From NCBI RefSeq assembly GCF_954871325.1, contig NC_088776.1, forward strand, positions 44,906,569 through 44,970,568: DNA of 64,000 bases, read 5' to 3'. The position numbers were made by a program, and so were the translations under genes. The stretch's first letter is position 1; every line of letters starts with the position of its first letter. Below are positions 1 to 12,147 of this stretch, in pieces. Below the pieces are notes generated by a model, which searched no databases, had not been told where the DNA came from, and was given only the letters and a program-made list of their open reading frames with translations. The stretch comes from Gordionus sp. m RMFG-2023. Taxonomy: Eukaryota; Nematomorpha; Gordioida; Chordodea; Parachordodidae.

Positions 1-2745
1 ACCTGAAAAGACAATTACCATCGCCAATTATCCTTTCAGTGGAAAAATTTTCACTCATGATGCCATTTTTAAATTTGGGATATCTTTTCTTGATATCCCA
101 ATTATAGCGAAGTGAGTGGTATATTTTCCAATTCCTATTTGTAGGAATAAAAAGATTTTTAACATCTTTTTTAGAAACCAATGTCTCTAATATAATTTCA
201 TCATCTAAAAAATATGTATAAATCTACTAATTATGCAAATTTATACCGTTCCTATTAAGCTTGTTTACTTCGCCATCTACAATCTTCAAGTTGGAAGGCG
301 GGGCACCTATTAAATTAAAAAATTGATTTTATCAAATCTTAAAAATGTTACCAAAAGGTCGAATGTCATCAGGCTCTAGCATTTTCGATGCTTTTTCTGG
401 TGTCTTAACTCCATCATCTAAAAAAATATGTATATTAGATATTTTTTATTATACCTTTTTTGTTTATACAATTATAATCCTCTCCAACTATCGAATTTAG
501 TATATTCATTATAGATATTTTCAAAAAAGATTTAATATTAAATATATGAAAATATTACCCTTCATATGATTTTCTTCCGCATTAAGCTTTAGATTTTTAA
601 TAGCTGGTTCTTGAAAATTTTCATCATCATCTAAAAAAATGAATATTATTAAATAATAAAATCCATTGTATACCTTTTATGGTACTAGAATGAAACTTTT
701 CACTTGACATAGGAACTGTTTAAAGTTATTTAATAAATTTTTAAAAGTATTAACATTTAATATTTGGTCGGGTTTTTACCTGTTTCCCACTAGCACTTAT
801 TAGCTCTACATTGCCTAAATATTATAAATATTTTGTTGTTAAAAATCATAATTTATACTTTTGTCAATCCCAACTATTGTAAAAGGACCCAGCCAAGGCC
901 GTGACATTTTTCCACCCTTCCTATCAGCTCGACGGCTGTTCCAGATAAGCACCTTATCATTTATTTTATAGGCAGCATTTTTCCCAGTATGGCGGGTTCT
1001 ATAATCCCTCTGCTGCTTGAGCTGGGCAAGATTAATATTGCCCATGGCAATATTATGTATGTCCTGCATCTTGCAAACAATACTTTGAAAATAGTTTTCC
1101 CTATCTATCTCCTCAACATTGTCAGGATCTATATCATTTTCCTCATCATCCTTAAATATTATAAAATATATAGTATGATTTATAATAGGTTTATTATACC
1201 CCATAAACTTGTATTGCTTTTCTACCATACATCAGCTCAAAGGGCGTGAACTTCGAAGATTCATGATCAGATGTGTTATAGGCAAATAATATGCCAGGCA
1301 GGGCATTTGTCCAAGTTAATTGATCATCTTCAATACACTTTAGAAGTGCATTTTGGATAGTTCTATTTACCCTTTCAACCATGCCATTTGCTTGAGGGGT
1401 GATAAGCACTTGTCACCCTCTGCATGGTCCCCACGAGTTTGTGATAATTAGTGCTAACTTCATTCAGAAACTCCCGTCCTTGATCATTAATTTGAATCTT
1501 AAAACTAAAATTAATATTTTATTATCAAATAAATCATACTTTTGCTCTGCCATATGTGCATAGTAACGAATAAAGGAATTTCGATACTGATTTCGCTGTT
1601 TTATACTTTAAAGGCATGGCTACAACATACTTACTGAAGTAATCAACAGCTACTGCAATATATTTATAGCCATCCTCACTTTCTGGCAAAGTACACAAAT
1701 CAACTCCTATTTGTGACCATACCTTTTATAAAATAAAAGATTAATGTTATATATATTCTACTGTGAAAAAAGTTAAGCTTGTTAATGAACTTTAGTATGG
1801 TTAAAAATTGGGATTAAGGCTAAGTGAGAAAAATAATATAGGATAAGCTAAAAAAAATGTCATAAATTATAATGTAAAAAGATTCAAAGGATAATTTAAT
1901 AAATTTACTTACCACTTTATATGGTTGTAGATATACTGAAAAAAAAAATTCTATAAGGATGGCAGGTATAATAAACTAATTTAAAATTTAAATGATACAA
2001 TATGCGAAAATAACAAATTATAAAACAAGTGTCATATATATATAATAGTATCATACCATTAATAAGACTATAAATAAAATATCTAAAAAAAATTATATAC
2101 AGTTAAAATGATTAAAACTATAAAAAATTTAACAAATCAATGATTTTTATATATTTTACTACCTTTGCTCTAATAGGAATTTATTGTAACTCATTGGTAG
2201 TTTTATCAAATCTTGTATTACACCTTTGACAGATGTCACAAGAATTGATAAATTTGACTACATCATCTTTCATATTTGGCCACCAGAAGCTAAAAAATAA
2301 TATTAATCATATAACTAGAAATATTATTATGATTCATATATTATGGCATTTATTAATACCTTTATTAATAGTCCCTAATAAAACATGAATTTGTTAAATA
2401 TTGGAAGTATTTGTGTAAATAAAATTTGTTTTTATATTATTTTAAACATAATCTAAATATTTTACCTATCAGCCAATTTTTTGTGAGTCTTGGTGATACC
2501 AAAATGGGCAGCAAGTGATGTAGCTTCAATATTGGTATCACAACCACCGTGGACTGTTTTTATAAGCTCCTTTCTTTTTATAGAGTCGATAATTACTTCA
2601 CCAGTGTGGGAATGGTGAAATAATTTACCATTGAGCATTTTATATCTAGCGGCTTTGACACGGAAATTTTTTTTTCTCCATGGTTGCCAGCTAAATATAG
2701 TGGATACTTCTTGGGTAAAATGAAGTTTTTTATTTCTTCAAAATC
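1..2745 (-). mobile_element. GIN/Ty3-type integrase element, fossil
   Basis: Minus-strand coding blocks in order from about 2740 downwards: an H2C2 zinc-binding region (about 2160-2700), the integrase core (about 1190-1740, with the motif NGMVERVNRTIQNALL), then a C-terminal GPY/F-like stretch (839-1100, RPWLGPFTIVG) and short tail blocks to about 240. The blocks are separated by short gaps that look like introns, and the same arrangement recurs in a second copy at 14.3-15.6 kb. No reverse transcriptase or LTR is visible. This favours a Ginger-like (gypsy-integrase-related) DNA transposon, but a Ty3/gypsy pol remnant is not excluded. It is broken in several places and is old. The element may continue to the left of the window. 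Confidence 0.65.
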
Positions 2746-2749
2746 TTTT

Positions 2750-3762
2750 ATATTTAAAAATATAAAATAAAAAATAAATTTAAAGAAATAATTATTATAT
2801 ATAAAAATAATAAATAAATAATATATTTAAAAATAAGAAATAAATAATATATTTAAAAATAAGAAATAAATAATATAATTAAAAATAAGAAATAAATACT
2901 TGTTTCTAAATCTAATGTCATTTGCAAATACAGGAAATACAACTAAAAATTATCTTAAATATAGAAATAAATAATAAATTTTCTTAAAAATATAGAAATA
3001 AATAATAAATTATGTGATACGTGATATATTGCGGATACAATAGAGCTACGCTAGGTTTTCCTCAAAAAAACCATCAAACTGGAAAATTAATTTGGGGGAA
3101 GAAAATGAGGAGCCCTTCACACGTTTGTGGGCAAGCCGCACGTACTTGTACGCACAACAGTTTGAAAACTGTTATTTAAACGTCTATAAGCTAATAACAA
3201 AAGAAGTTGGACAAAACAAAAGCCTATACCCGAGAATTACAAGATAATTTAATTATTTTAAGGGTGGGAGGTGGCTGATTTTAAGCTTAAAATCTACTAT
3301 AGATATTTTGATTAATATTTTCATATCAATTGCAAAATAACCTGAAAGAGAAAAAGAAATTAAGTATATATTATTTAACTTCTTGTGAATATTTCAATTT
3401 GGTTAATATGGTTATAACATAATGTAATGTTAAAATACCTAATTATAAAACAATATATATAGAATAAAAAAAAATTCATAAAAAGATCTTAATAATATTT
3501 TAACTCTTTAATAAAAAGTTTTAATGAACAAATCTTAATAATATTTGGAGCCTTTAAAATTCAAAAAATATAAATGTAGTTTGGCAGAGTTATTTAAAAC
3601 ACTTGTGTATCTTTTAATGATGAAATAATGGGTTGCTTGTAAGTTGTAGCAAAAGTATAATGTCAAAAAGGTAACAAGAATATAAACTAATGTAAAATTA
3701 ATAAAAAAATGGAGAGCTTGGTTTAATTATTAAAAAACAACTAAAAAATAAAATAAGGGGAA
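2750..3762. repeat. AT-rich spacer with minisatellites
   Basis: Two short tandem arrays are visible: about 2806-2900, a unit of roughly 28 bp containing 'aaataagaaataaataat', and about 2940-3010, a related unit. The rest to 3762 shows no gene or recognised element. Confidence 0.5.
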
Positions 3763-3770
3763 TAAATTAG

Positions 3771-4205
3771 GGGAATGACTAAAATACGCGTCCCCGAAAA
3801 CTACGCGTCCCCAGTCAAAACGACTTATTTCTATTATTATTAATAGGAAATCTTATTAAGCTTTATAAGATAAGTTAGAAAATGTTTTTTTTAATTTAAA
3901 AAAAATACGGTAACTATATAAAATTTACAAAAATTTATTTTTTTAAAAAATAAACTACGCGTCCCCGGTCAAAATACAGTTTTTTTTAAAAAATCAAAAC
4001 GGATTCATATTTAGCTTATTAAAAGAATACAGAATATGTAAATATTATATTTTAAACTATTTTATAACTTAGTGATTTTTTCAAAAAACACTTTTTTTTA
4101 ACTTATCTTATAAAGCTTAATAAGATTTCCTATTGATAATAATAGAAATAAGTCGTTTTGACTGGGTACGCGTAGTTTTCGGGGACGCGTATTTTAGTCA
4201 TTCCC
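3771..4205. mobile_element. 435-bp inverted-repeat element (MITE) with 8-bp TSD
   Basis: Both ends read GGGAATGACTAAAATACGCG in inverted orientation, and the inverted match extends roughly 110 bp inward (through the 'tcttattaagctttataaga' block). Perfect 8-bp target duplications 'taaattag' flank it at 3763-3770 and 4206-4213. The termini and the interior share the subrepeat 'actacgcgtcccc' (also near 3955). There is no coding sequence, so it is non-autonomous. The 8-bp duplication fits hAT or P superfamilies, but the GGGAATGAC terminus is not one I recognise. Confidence 0.85.
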
Positions 4206-4213
4206 TAAATTAG

Positions 4214-4800
4214 TAAAATGGTATCAGGGAGATAATATATTATTCTTAATAAGCATCTTGGTAAAAGGGGAATTGAGGGTGAAAGTAACAAGGGAATAGA
4301 TAAATCAAGGCTTAAAGGTATTAAGCCCAACCAAAAATGACTAATTAAACAAACAGATATGTAATACATTTTTGAGTTATATGTTAAAGTTTAAGGTCCA
4401 GTAGAGAGTTTAAGTTTAAGGGATGCAGACAAAAACTAGTCACAAACTTAATTCTAACCAATCAGGATATTGATAATTAATATTAAGATGGGTATTTGCT
4501 GTTTGATAATTGAGTTTGAAATGTTTAACCATGAGTCATTATTGTTGATTTGATTCAAATTATGTAGAAAATTATTTGCTGGGGTTGGTAAATTAATATT
4601 AGAGATATTATATTTTTTAAGGATTATAGGAGTATATTTGTTTGAGGGTTTGAAGTATGTGTGATATTTATTGTTTCTTTGTTTATAAAAAGTTGATTAT
4701 TTAAAGTAGCAAAACCAATAAGAGAATTAGTGATTTCATTACATAATTTCATGTTAAGGTCTCCTCCAATGATGATAAAGTGATTTTTATTGATATCTAT
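4214..4800. other. AT-rich spacer, nothing recognised
   Basis: No open frame, inverted repeat or recognised element is visible in this stretch. Confidence 0.4.
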
Positions 4801-4813
4801 AAAATATAAAAGA

Positions 4814-5662
4814 TTATATAAAAAATTCCGCCTTTACAAGCCATAAAGCGACAATTTGAGATTGTCCATGACTATCTATTACAAGTAGAATAAACAGTGG
4901 CATACCTAGATTGTTTAATTTGTAGGTAGCATCAATGAATATCACCTCAGGATAATATTTAAGATAATGAAGCATGCTAGCATCTTGAAAGTAAATGCCC
5001 AACAATTCACTATCATTTTCTAGGATTTCCACCACAGCTCCATTATCTTCCCTGATTGATTTATTACATCAAGTAATATATTATCAGATGGCTTGTTTAA
5101 TTTGGCTGAAATATTATGAATATCTCTCAGAGTCATCATCTGACCTGAATTAAGAACATATTCTTGTATTTTCACCTTATTAGCTTTAAAAGTGATAGCT
5201 TGCTCCACAATTTGTTTTTTTATTGGAGAAAGCCTTCTTTGTTTAGGGAGCATCTCATATAGTTTTTTATCTTGATTATATAAATTATGTTAGTTAAAAA
5301 TCAAATAAATATGTCTAACCTAGATCATGGTTTTTATGATCTTTTACAAATGTGACAATATCTAAAGAATACACATTTAGTTTATCACACTGAAGAAAGA
5401 CTGTGAACATAAAAATACATTCCTTGCGAAGACTAGATGAGGATCTTATACCTCTAGACTTGGATTTTTTTTTCAGTCCATATTTACATATATAATAAAC
5501 TTGATTATATTTATATTGAGCTATAAATGCTTTGCTATAAGGTTCCTTTAATAAGTCTGATTTATTAATAACTATGTTTAAAAAAATTTCTTTTTCATAT
5601 ATAGATATGGCATCGTTTAATTCATGTATAGAATTAAATTTAGCATTAAGATATAATGACAT
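4814..5662 (-). pseudogene. MULE transposase, 5' part
   Basis: Three adjoining minus-strand blocks: 5315-5662 (basic N-terminal region with KYGLKKKSKSRGIR, FAR1/SWIM-element-like), 5020-5253 (a helical linker) and 4814-5035 (start of the DDE domain). The last contains VIFIDATYKLNNLGMPLFIL, the segment around the first catalytic Asp in MULE-type transposases of animals. The first and second blocks are separated by about 60 nt that could be an intron. The second and third overlap in different frames, so at least one frameshift is present. The copy stops soon after the first Asp; the rest of the catalytic domain is missing to the left. No terminal repeat was seen. Confidence 0.65.
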
Positions 5663-5689
5663 AATTAAAATAAATATATAAAACTATAG

Positions 5690-6195
5690 TGTAAAATATA
5701 TTAATATGAACCTGTTTTTAAATCTTTAGCTTCTTGAATCAATGATAAATCTTTAGCTTCTTGAATCAATAATAAATCTTTAGCTTCTTGAATCAATGAT
5801 AAATCTTTAGCTTTTTTTTATTTTCTAAAATAAAATAAAATTTATAATGTAAAATATATTAATATGAACCTGTTTTTAAATTTTTATTTTCTAAAATAAA
5901 ATAAAATTTATAATGTAAAATATATTAATATGAACCTGTTTTTAAATCTTTAGCTTCTTGAATCAATGATTAGCTTCTTGAATCAATGATAAATCTTTAG
6001 CTTCTTTTATTTTCTAAAATAAAATAAAATTTATAATGTAAAATATATTAATATGAACCTGTATTTTTAAATCTTTAGCTTCTTGAATCAATAATAAATC
6101 TTTAGCTTCTTGAATCAATGATAAATTTATAGCTTCTTTTATTTTCTATAATAAAATAAAATTTATAATGTAAAATATATGAATATGAACCTGTA
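5690..6195 (-). repeat. Tandem exon-intron-like repeat array
   Basis: Four to five units of variable length (about 65-155 bp) run through this block. On the minus strand each unit reads as an exon-like core bounded by a 'ttttattttag' acceptor-like end and an 'aaaacag|gttcat' donor-like end. Inside the core is a 27-bp minisatellite coding S-L-I-Q-E-A-K-D-L, with one to four copies per unit. The array lies immediately upstream of the MULE N-terminal block on the same strand. It may be part of that transposase gene or an independent satellite that happens to keep splice-like ends. Confidence 0.6.
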
Positions 6196-6469
6196 TTTAT
6201 TTTTTAAAATGGAGTTTAAAAAAGGCGCCAACGGGGCAAATATCCTTTGCGACCTAAAAAATTTGACTGGAAATTCAAAAAAATCGCCTCAGCATCATCA
6301 GCTCCAGTATAATGTTTCTTGATCGACATGAGCACTTTTTCAAAAAAATATCATTATAAAAATTACATTGATCTAAATATACTCTGATATGTAAATACAT
6401 TATAATCGAATAATATGATCTGAAAATACTCCACAAATAAGCTTAAAGGAGTATATAAAAAAATGGAGT

Positions 6470-7110
6470 ATTTTTAAAACGTTACACCGGGCCGGGCCCG
6501 TAATTTTTTTTAAATATACCCGGGCCGGGCCCGTAATAAAACCCGGGCTGGGCCTGAAAATTTTTTAGAAAAAATATCCGGGCCGAGCTATATATTTTAA
6601 AACCAAATATTTGAAATCGCCATTATTAGCTATAAAAATCAAAAATAAATATAATTTATTTTAAAAAAATTCGGGCCAGGCCTGAAAATTTTATTTTCAA
6701 AAAAGTCGGGCTGGGCCTGATTTTTTTTTTAAAAAACCGGCCGAAAAAATTTTTAAAAAAATCCGGGCCGTGCCCTGCAAATAGTACCTCTGCAGGGCTC
6801 TGTTATTCTTCTTAAAAAAGAGAATGTTCTCTCATTAGTTTACTAATGGGAAGAGTTGATATAACCATTTTAATACAGTGGAAATATAATCGAAAATGTG
6901 TTTGCAATAATGCAAAGCAACCATAGCATTTTTTGGGACTATATCAACCATAGTTAATCTTTTAATCATAGTTATTTAGCTAATAAGGCATCATAAAATA
7001 ATTTAACAACTTCATGATAAAAATTTTATATTTTTTTTTCTATCACCATCTGAAAAAGGTTAGGAAGACTTTTGTGGGAGTTCTGCAGATTGGTAAGTAT
7101 TGCATGATGA
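6470..7110 (-). pseudogene. hAT transposase remnant with nested CCCGGGCC-rich MITE
   Basis: About 6478-6793 is a GC-rich MITE-like block made of 'gggccgggcccg'-type repeats, ending in CTGCAGGGCTCTG. It abuts a minus-strand hAT-type remnant at 6800-7060. The same remnant, carrying the same MITE end at the same flank ('aagaagaataacagag'), recurs in opposite orientation at 52.2-52.7 kb. The far end of the MITE and the rest of the transposase are missing here. Confidence 0.5.
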
Positions 7111-7319
7111 ATTAAAAATCATTTATTTATTTAGGTTTGCAATAAGATTTGATTCTTTTTAAAGATAAAAAACTCCGTTCTGCACTTGCTGTTGAACGTT
7201 ATAAAAATTATATTTATAAAAATTATATTAATTTTTTAACCAACTCAGTTTAGTTTATTTAGCATAGTACAAAGATTATATTAAGTTTATTTAAAAATTT
7301 TGTAAAAAAAATTTCAAGG

Positions 7320-8100
7320 GATGGACGCTTCGTCACTGATTAAAACCAAGCAAGATAAAGAATTAATATAAATTAGAGCTTGTTTGAAAGGAGATACATA
7401 ATTAAAAAGTGAAGACAAAGCCTTTAAAAACATAAAGAGTGAATTAAATATAGAATGCAATTGTTTATTGAGAGGATATTGCTTAGTGATACCGAATAAG
7501 TTAAGAAAAGATATTTTAGCAGCGGTACATACAGGATATAAAGATATAGAAAGAATGAAGAATAAAGCACGAGAGTACATTTGGTGGCCCAGGATGAATA
7601 GTAAAATAAAAGATTTAGCTAAGAGTTGTGAAACATGAAATATGTGTGCTAATGTTCCAGCAAAAAACAGGGAAGATAAATGGCCAGAGACAAATGTTCT
7701 ATGTGAAAGAATACACGCAGATTTTTTAGAATATGAAAAGATAAAATATTTTATTATGGTAGATGCAGGTTCAAAATGACTAGATTGCCAACAGGTGTCA
7801 GGCCTATCAACAAATGTAGCTTTGGATAAGGTAAAAGATTTTGTAAGTAAATATGGATTAATGAAAACTTTACTATGAGATGGTGGTCTAGCGTTCAAAG
7901 GCAAACCATTTGACAAGTTTTGTAATAGGAAGATTGAACATTTATTATCGCCACCACATTATCCAAGAAGTAATGGACAAGCTGCGAATGGTAGTCATTG
8001 TTAAAAGTTGGTTAAAAAGAGAAAAGTATGGAGAAGAAAAATGGTGATTATTGTTATTAGCATCACTAAGACTAGCAAAAGAAATTCGCCAGCAGAGATC
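7320..8100 (+). mobile_element. Ty3/gypsy pol (integrase) fossil, left piece
   Basis: The plus strand encodes a zinc-binding segment followed by an integrase core. It is recognisable from I-W-W-P-R-M, a following Cys-containing stretch and the PPHYPRSNGQA motif. The element is interrupted at about 8103 by the hAT composite and seems to resume at about 13345. It is broken by several changes. No LTR was seen. The minus-strand frame across 7314-7916 is a shadow of this fossil. Confidence 0.7.
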
Positions 8101-8675
8101 AGGGTTGCCAAGTCAAAATTTTCAAATTGCGGGAGAAATTTGGTATGCGGGAGAAATATAAAATTTGCGGTATAAATATAATTGCTAAAAAAAAATTTTT
8201 TGCGAGCGCCTATTATTTTTTATTTAGTTTATATAAATACAAAGTCGGTAACTATTTTTCAAAATAAAATAACATCTTGATTTATTAAAATATATTAATT
8301 TATAAAAAAAACCAACGATCTTTTTTAAATATGTAAACAAGATAAAATTTTATAAAAAAAAACGATTTTAATTTTACAATTAAAAATATATTTTATGCGA
8401 ATGTCCCGCAAAACGACCGCAATTGGAAATATACAGTGTGTGTGACTAACATTATAGGGATAGGCGCTTAATTATCACGTATCACGTTTAAATACATAAT
8501 AAGGTACTCCAAATAAAGAAATAATACAGATGAAACTACAGTAGCGGCAATTTTAATCACTTATCTTGTAGTACAACATTCACAGAGCTACTTATCATCA
8601 CAATGTTGGTAGAATCTTTTTCCCATAATATTTAACGACTCTAATATAAATGAAAACTATACTTGTAGGATAAAA

Positions 8676-8960
8676 ATGAGCAAGGCTATCATCAATGTTT
8701 TAGGACCTAAATCCAGGAGGTCAATTCTTGACGATTTGAAAAATGGGCATACATATGCAATTCTAACAGATGCATCTAATAAGGGAAATATTAAAATATT
8801 TCCCTTGATCCTCCGCTATTTCATCAAAATTATGGTCATTTCAATAAAACTATTAAATTTTTTCCCCTCAAATATCGAAAAATCCAAAGACATAGCTAAC
8901 CATATAATGGTAAATATAGCAGATTCGGGATTTTCAATAAATTACATGTCAACTTTCTGA
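8676..8960 (+). pseudogene. hAT transposase, N-proximal segment (left arm)
   Basis: An open stretch of 94 codons starting MSKAIINVLGPKSRR and containing TDASNKGNIKIFPLILRYF, typical of the region around the first catalytic Asp in ZMYM/KIAA1586-like hAT proteins. The frame ends before any catalytic core. Its diverged inverted counterpart lies on the minus strand at about 12290-12840. Confidence 0.6.
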
Positions 8961-9318
8961 TCTGCCTGAGTGAATTTGGAAAAAACCAGAGTGCATTTAC
9001 AGAATTGAGTTAGCACAATGTTGGTTGCGATATGTTCCTAATACCCCTTATCTATAGAATTTTAAAATTATATAAACCTTTAAATATTTCTTAAATAAAG
9101 ATTATAAAAGCTGCCCTAACATTTTTAAAGTTATTTTCAGTAATGAATGGCAGAGGTATATTTAGGAATGATTTTACATGAAGGAAATCTACTACATGCT
9201 GTTAATGTGTAGTTGCAATCAGAAGAATCTTAACAAAGATTCACAAAATTATGCTGCAGATGTGTTCTTCTATACAGTTAAAAATTGACAATAAATTTTA
9301 TGGCGCCATTGCTAAAAC

Positions 9319-9687
9319 TTAATTATATTTTATTTGAGATTTAAATAATAGAACTAAATGTTTACCGTCGTTATTGAGATATTTATAAAATTCCTGGCAT
9401 GACATATTATATATTTGTTTAATCATTAGCTCGGCCTCTAATGTTGTTAAAGCAATCCGATTTCTCTCCTTTTTCCAGGCAGTCCTCATCAGGCTAAAAA
9501 TGCGCTCGGATGAGGCATTAGAATGAGGTAAGGAGAAGACATACTCGCATATTTTTTCCAAGCATGTGGATTTATCGTTATTACGAAAAAATTCTACCCA
9601 TTTCTCCTCTGCTTTTAGACTATCTAACTTTAAGTATTTTGGCGAATCATAAAAAATAGAGAGAATTACAATCTCCTCAAACAACAA
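9319..9687 (-). pseudogene. hAT transposase C-terminal dimerisation domain
   Basis: 122 codons containing SLPHSNASSERIFSLMRTAW, the signature of the hAT C-terminal dimerisation domain (Dimer_Tnp_hAT). It lies in the single-copy centre between the two inverted arms and completes the right-arm copy, whose N-proximal part is near 12.3-12.85 kb on the same strand. Confidence 0.75.
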
Positions 9688-10691
9688 ATCAATGTCTTTC
9701 GGTATTTTAAATATATTTATTAATTATAAAAACCATTAATTGATGGTTTCTGTTCCAAGGTCATAATATTTATACATTTGTAAATAGAGTTAATAAAATC
9801 AAATTTTGATTTTAAATATTCTAAAATTGTCTTAATAAAAATATCTGCTTCATTTAAAAATGTATTAATTAGAGTATTATTTGAACATTATAATATAACA
9901 TTTTTAGCAATAGCGCCATAAAATATATTATCAATTTTTAACTGTAGAGATGAACAGCGCTGTAGCATGATTTTGTGAATATTTTTTATAAAGAATATTA
10001 TGATTGCAACTGAATATTAACTGCATGAAGTAGATTTCCTACATGTGAAACGAATCCCAAATATGCTTCTACCATTTCATACTTTAAAAAATTTTTCAAA
10101 ATTTTAGGACAGCTTTTAAAATCTTTATTTAAGAAGTATTTTTTTTTAAGGGTTTATAAAATTTTAAAATTCTATCGATGGCAGGTATTAATGACAACCA
10201 CCTAATAGGTATATATCGCAACAACTCACACCATTCCAAGTCAGACCTCACTAACTCTTTTAATTCATTAAATCTTTTAGTTGATGACTAAATTCGTTAA
10301 AACATTTCATCATTTCAACATCCACAGATAGTACATTTATTGCAGAATTATGTAGTATATGCAGGGTTGGGCAAATTTTCAGAAAATTGTATTCGGATAC
10401 AGATACAGATAATAAAATTTTGTATTTAAGATACTAGATACTTTAGAAAAATTTCAATAAGATATAAGATACAAGATACTTTATTTTTTTTAAAAAAGGT
10501 ATCTAAGATACAAGATTAAAAAACTTTAAATAGTCAAAATCAAAATGTATAAAGCTTTATTTTCTTATCTATAATATAAATTTATAAAAAAATATTTAAA
10601 ATAAATTGTAGAAAATAACAAATTTATTATAAAAGATAATGCGATATTCCATTTAATAATTATATAATTAGTAAATAATAATAAATCAGCA

Positions 10692-11138
10692 TCATATATC
10701 AGAATTATTTTTTAATATTATTAATTTTTCAAATGATTTATCGTTCAATCTTTGACGATTTGGTCTATTAACCATATTAGCAAAGCTAAATAATCTTTCA
10801 ACGGGTGCTGAGGAGGGTAATATTGTGTTATATTTAATAAATATTTCTTTTATATATTTATAACTATTTAACATATTTATACTCCGCCTGTCATCTTTCA
10901 TATAATTTAGGACCTCTATTTCAATATCACTTATTGAATTTTTAGAATTGGATGTGGTACTTTTAAGGCAAAGGTAATCATCATCTTCATCGATTGAAGA
11001 TTTTGTTGAAGTATTAATTTCAATATTATTTTTAAAAACAATTAAAACTTCATGTAATAACAAATCCTGAAGGTATTTTTTTTCTTTTTCACCATCAATC
11101 CAACGATTTTTAAAATCGGGATGAGAAATAGTTGCCAA
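10692..11138 (-). pseudogene. hAT transposase C-terminal piece (nested element)
   Basis: 148 codons. The end carries the dimerisation signature SSAPVERLFSF followed by NRQRLNDKSFEKLIILK. An acidic linker precedes it. It belongs to the 10362-12457 element. Confidence 0.75.
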
Positions 11139-11423
11139 AAATGCACTTTTAAAATTGTTATCAAAATCATATATATTTTATATTTTTAAATCTTTTATAT
11201 AAATAATTTTCTATGGCAATAGCTAATGGTTTGCAAAATTGTAGATTGGTTTGAATTAAATTTGTAATTTTTGTTTAACGACATTTAAAATTGGAGCTGA
11301 TTCTTCATAATAGCAGTTGATTTCACTCTGTATTTTGTCAATCGCTATAGCCAATGGGGCCATTATATTGCATTCTTCTAAATATTGAATTTCAATATCT
11401 TTTAATTTAGGAAATTCTAATTT

Positions 11424-12147
11424 TTAACATAATTTAGGAAGTTCGCCTTTAAATTTTAATAAACTATGAAGACTATCATACAAACTATTCCACCTAGTGC
11501 AACAAGGTGTAACTAATTGTTTTCCTAAAACTGCTTTGATAAGTTCTGCAGTTTTAGGCCTATTATTTACATTCCATAGCTTAGTACATTTAGCTATTGC
11601 AGGATGATGAATTTTAAAAATGTTAGGAGAATCCTTAATAGCTCTCTCGACATCTGTTGTGGTAATTAGACTTATCGTATGGCACAAACAACGAATGTGT
11701 GGAGGCAATGTTATTGAGGCTTCTTTAGGCCCTTAAATAAACAAATAAATAATTTTATTTGAATAAAATTTTTCACTAAATTTACAATATCATAATAAAT
11801 TTTAAAGAAGTATTAAATAATACTTTCAATGATTTGTCATTCTCTACAGCTTCCATAGAATATCCAAACTCCTTGAAAGCTTTCTTAAAGTTAGGGCCGT
11901 TATCTGTAACAGTTGCTATAACTTTTTCGTCAATACCAAAGTCACGATGAATTTCTTTATTATGATCATCTTGAAGAACTTCAAAAAATTTGCCATTAAG
12001 TATGCTTAGTTTAAATTTATTGTTATAATTTTCGGTTGAAGAATCACCTGAAGACGAAGATAAACATATTATTCTATTTTCTTCTTCCATAATTTTAAAA
12101 TAGACAGATATAAACAATTCAAATATGGTAGTTCTAATTGTTAGCAA
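11424..12147 (-). pseudogene. hAT transposase RNase-H-like core pieces (nested element)
   Basis: Two open pieces, 11782-12147 and 11424-11708, lie in order on the minus strand. The first has the TDNGPNF motif around the second catalytic Asp. The second has the C-x-x-H motif (RCLCHTISL) and the RWNS motif that follow it in hAT proteins. They are separated by a short gap that may hold a small intron. Confidence 0.7.

Noticed and set aside
989-1249. Plus-strand open frame over the left integrase fossil
   Set aside because: Reverse reading of the recognisable minus-strand integrase C-terminus.
7314-7916. 200-codon minus-strand open frame
   Set aside because: It lies over a plus-strand integrase fossil with clear family motifs; the minus frame has no recognisable similarity.
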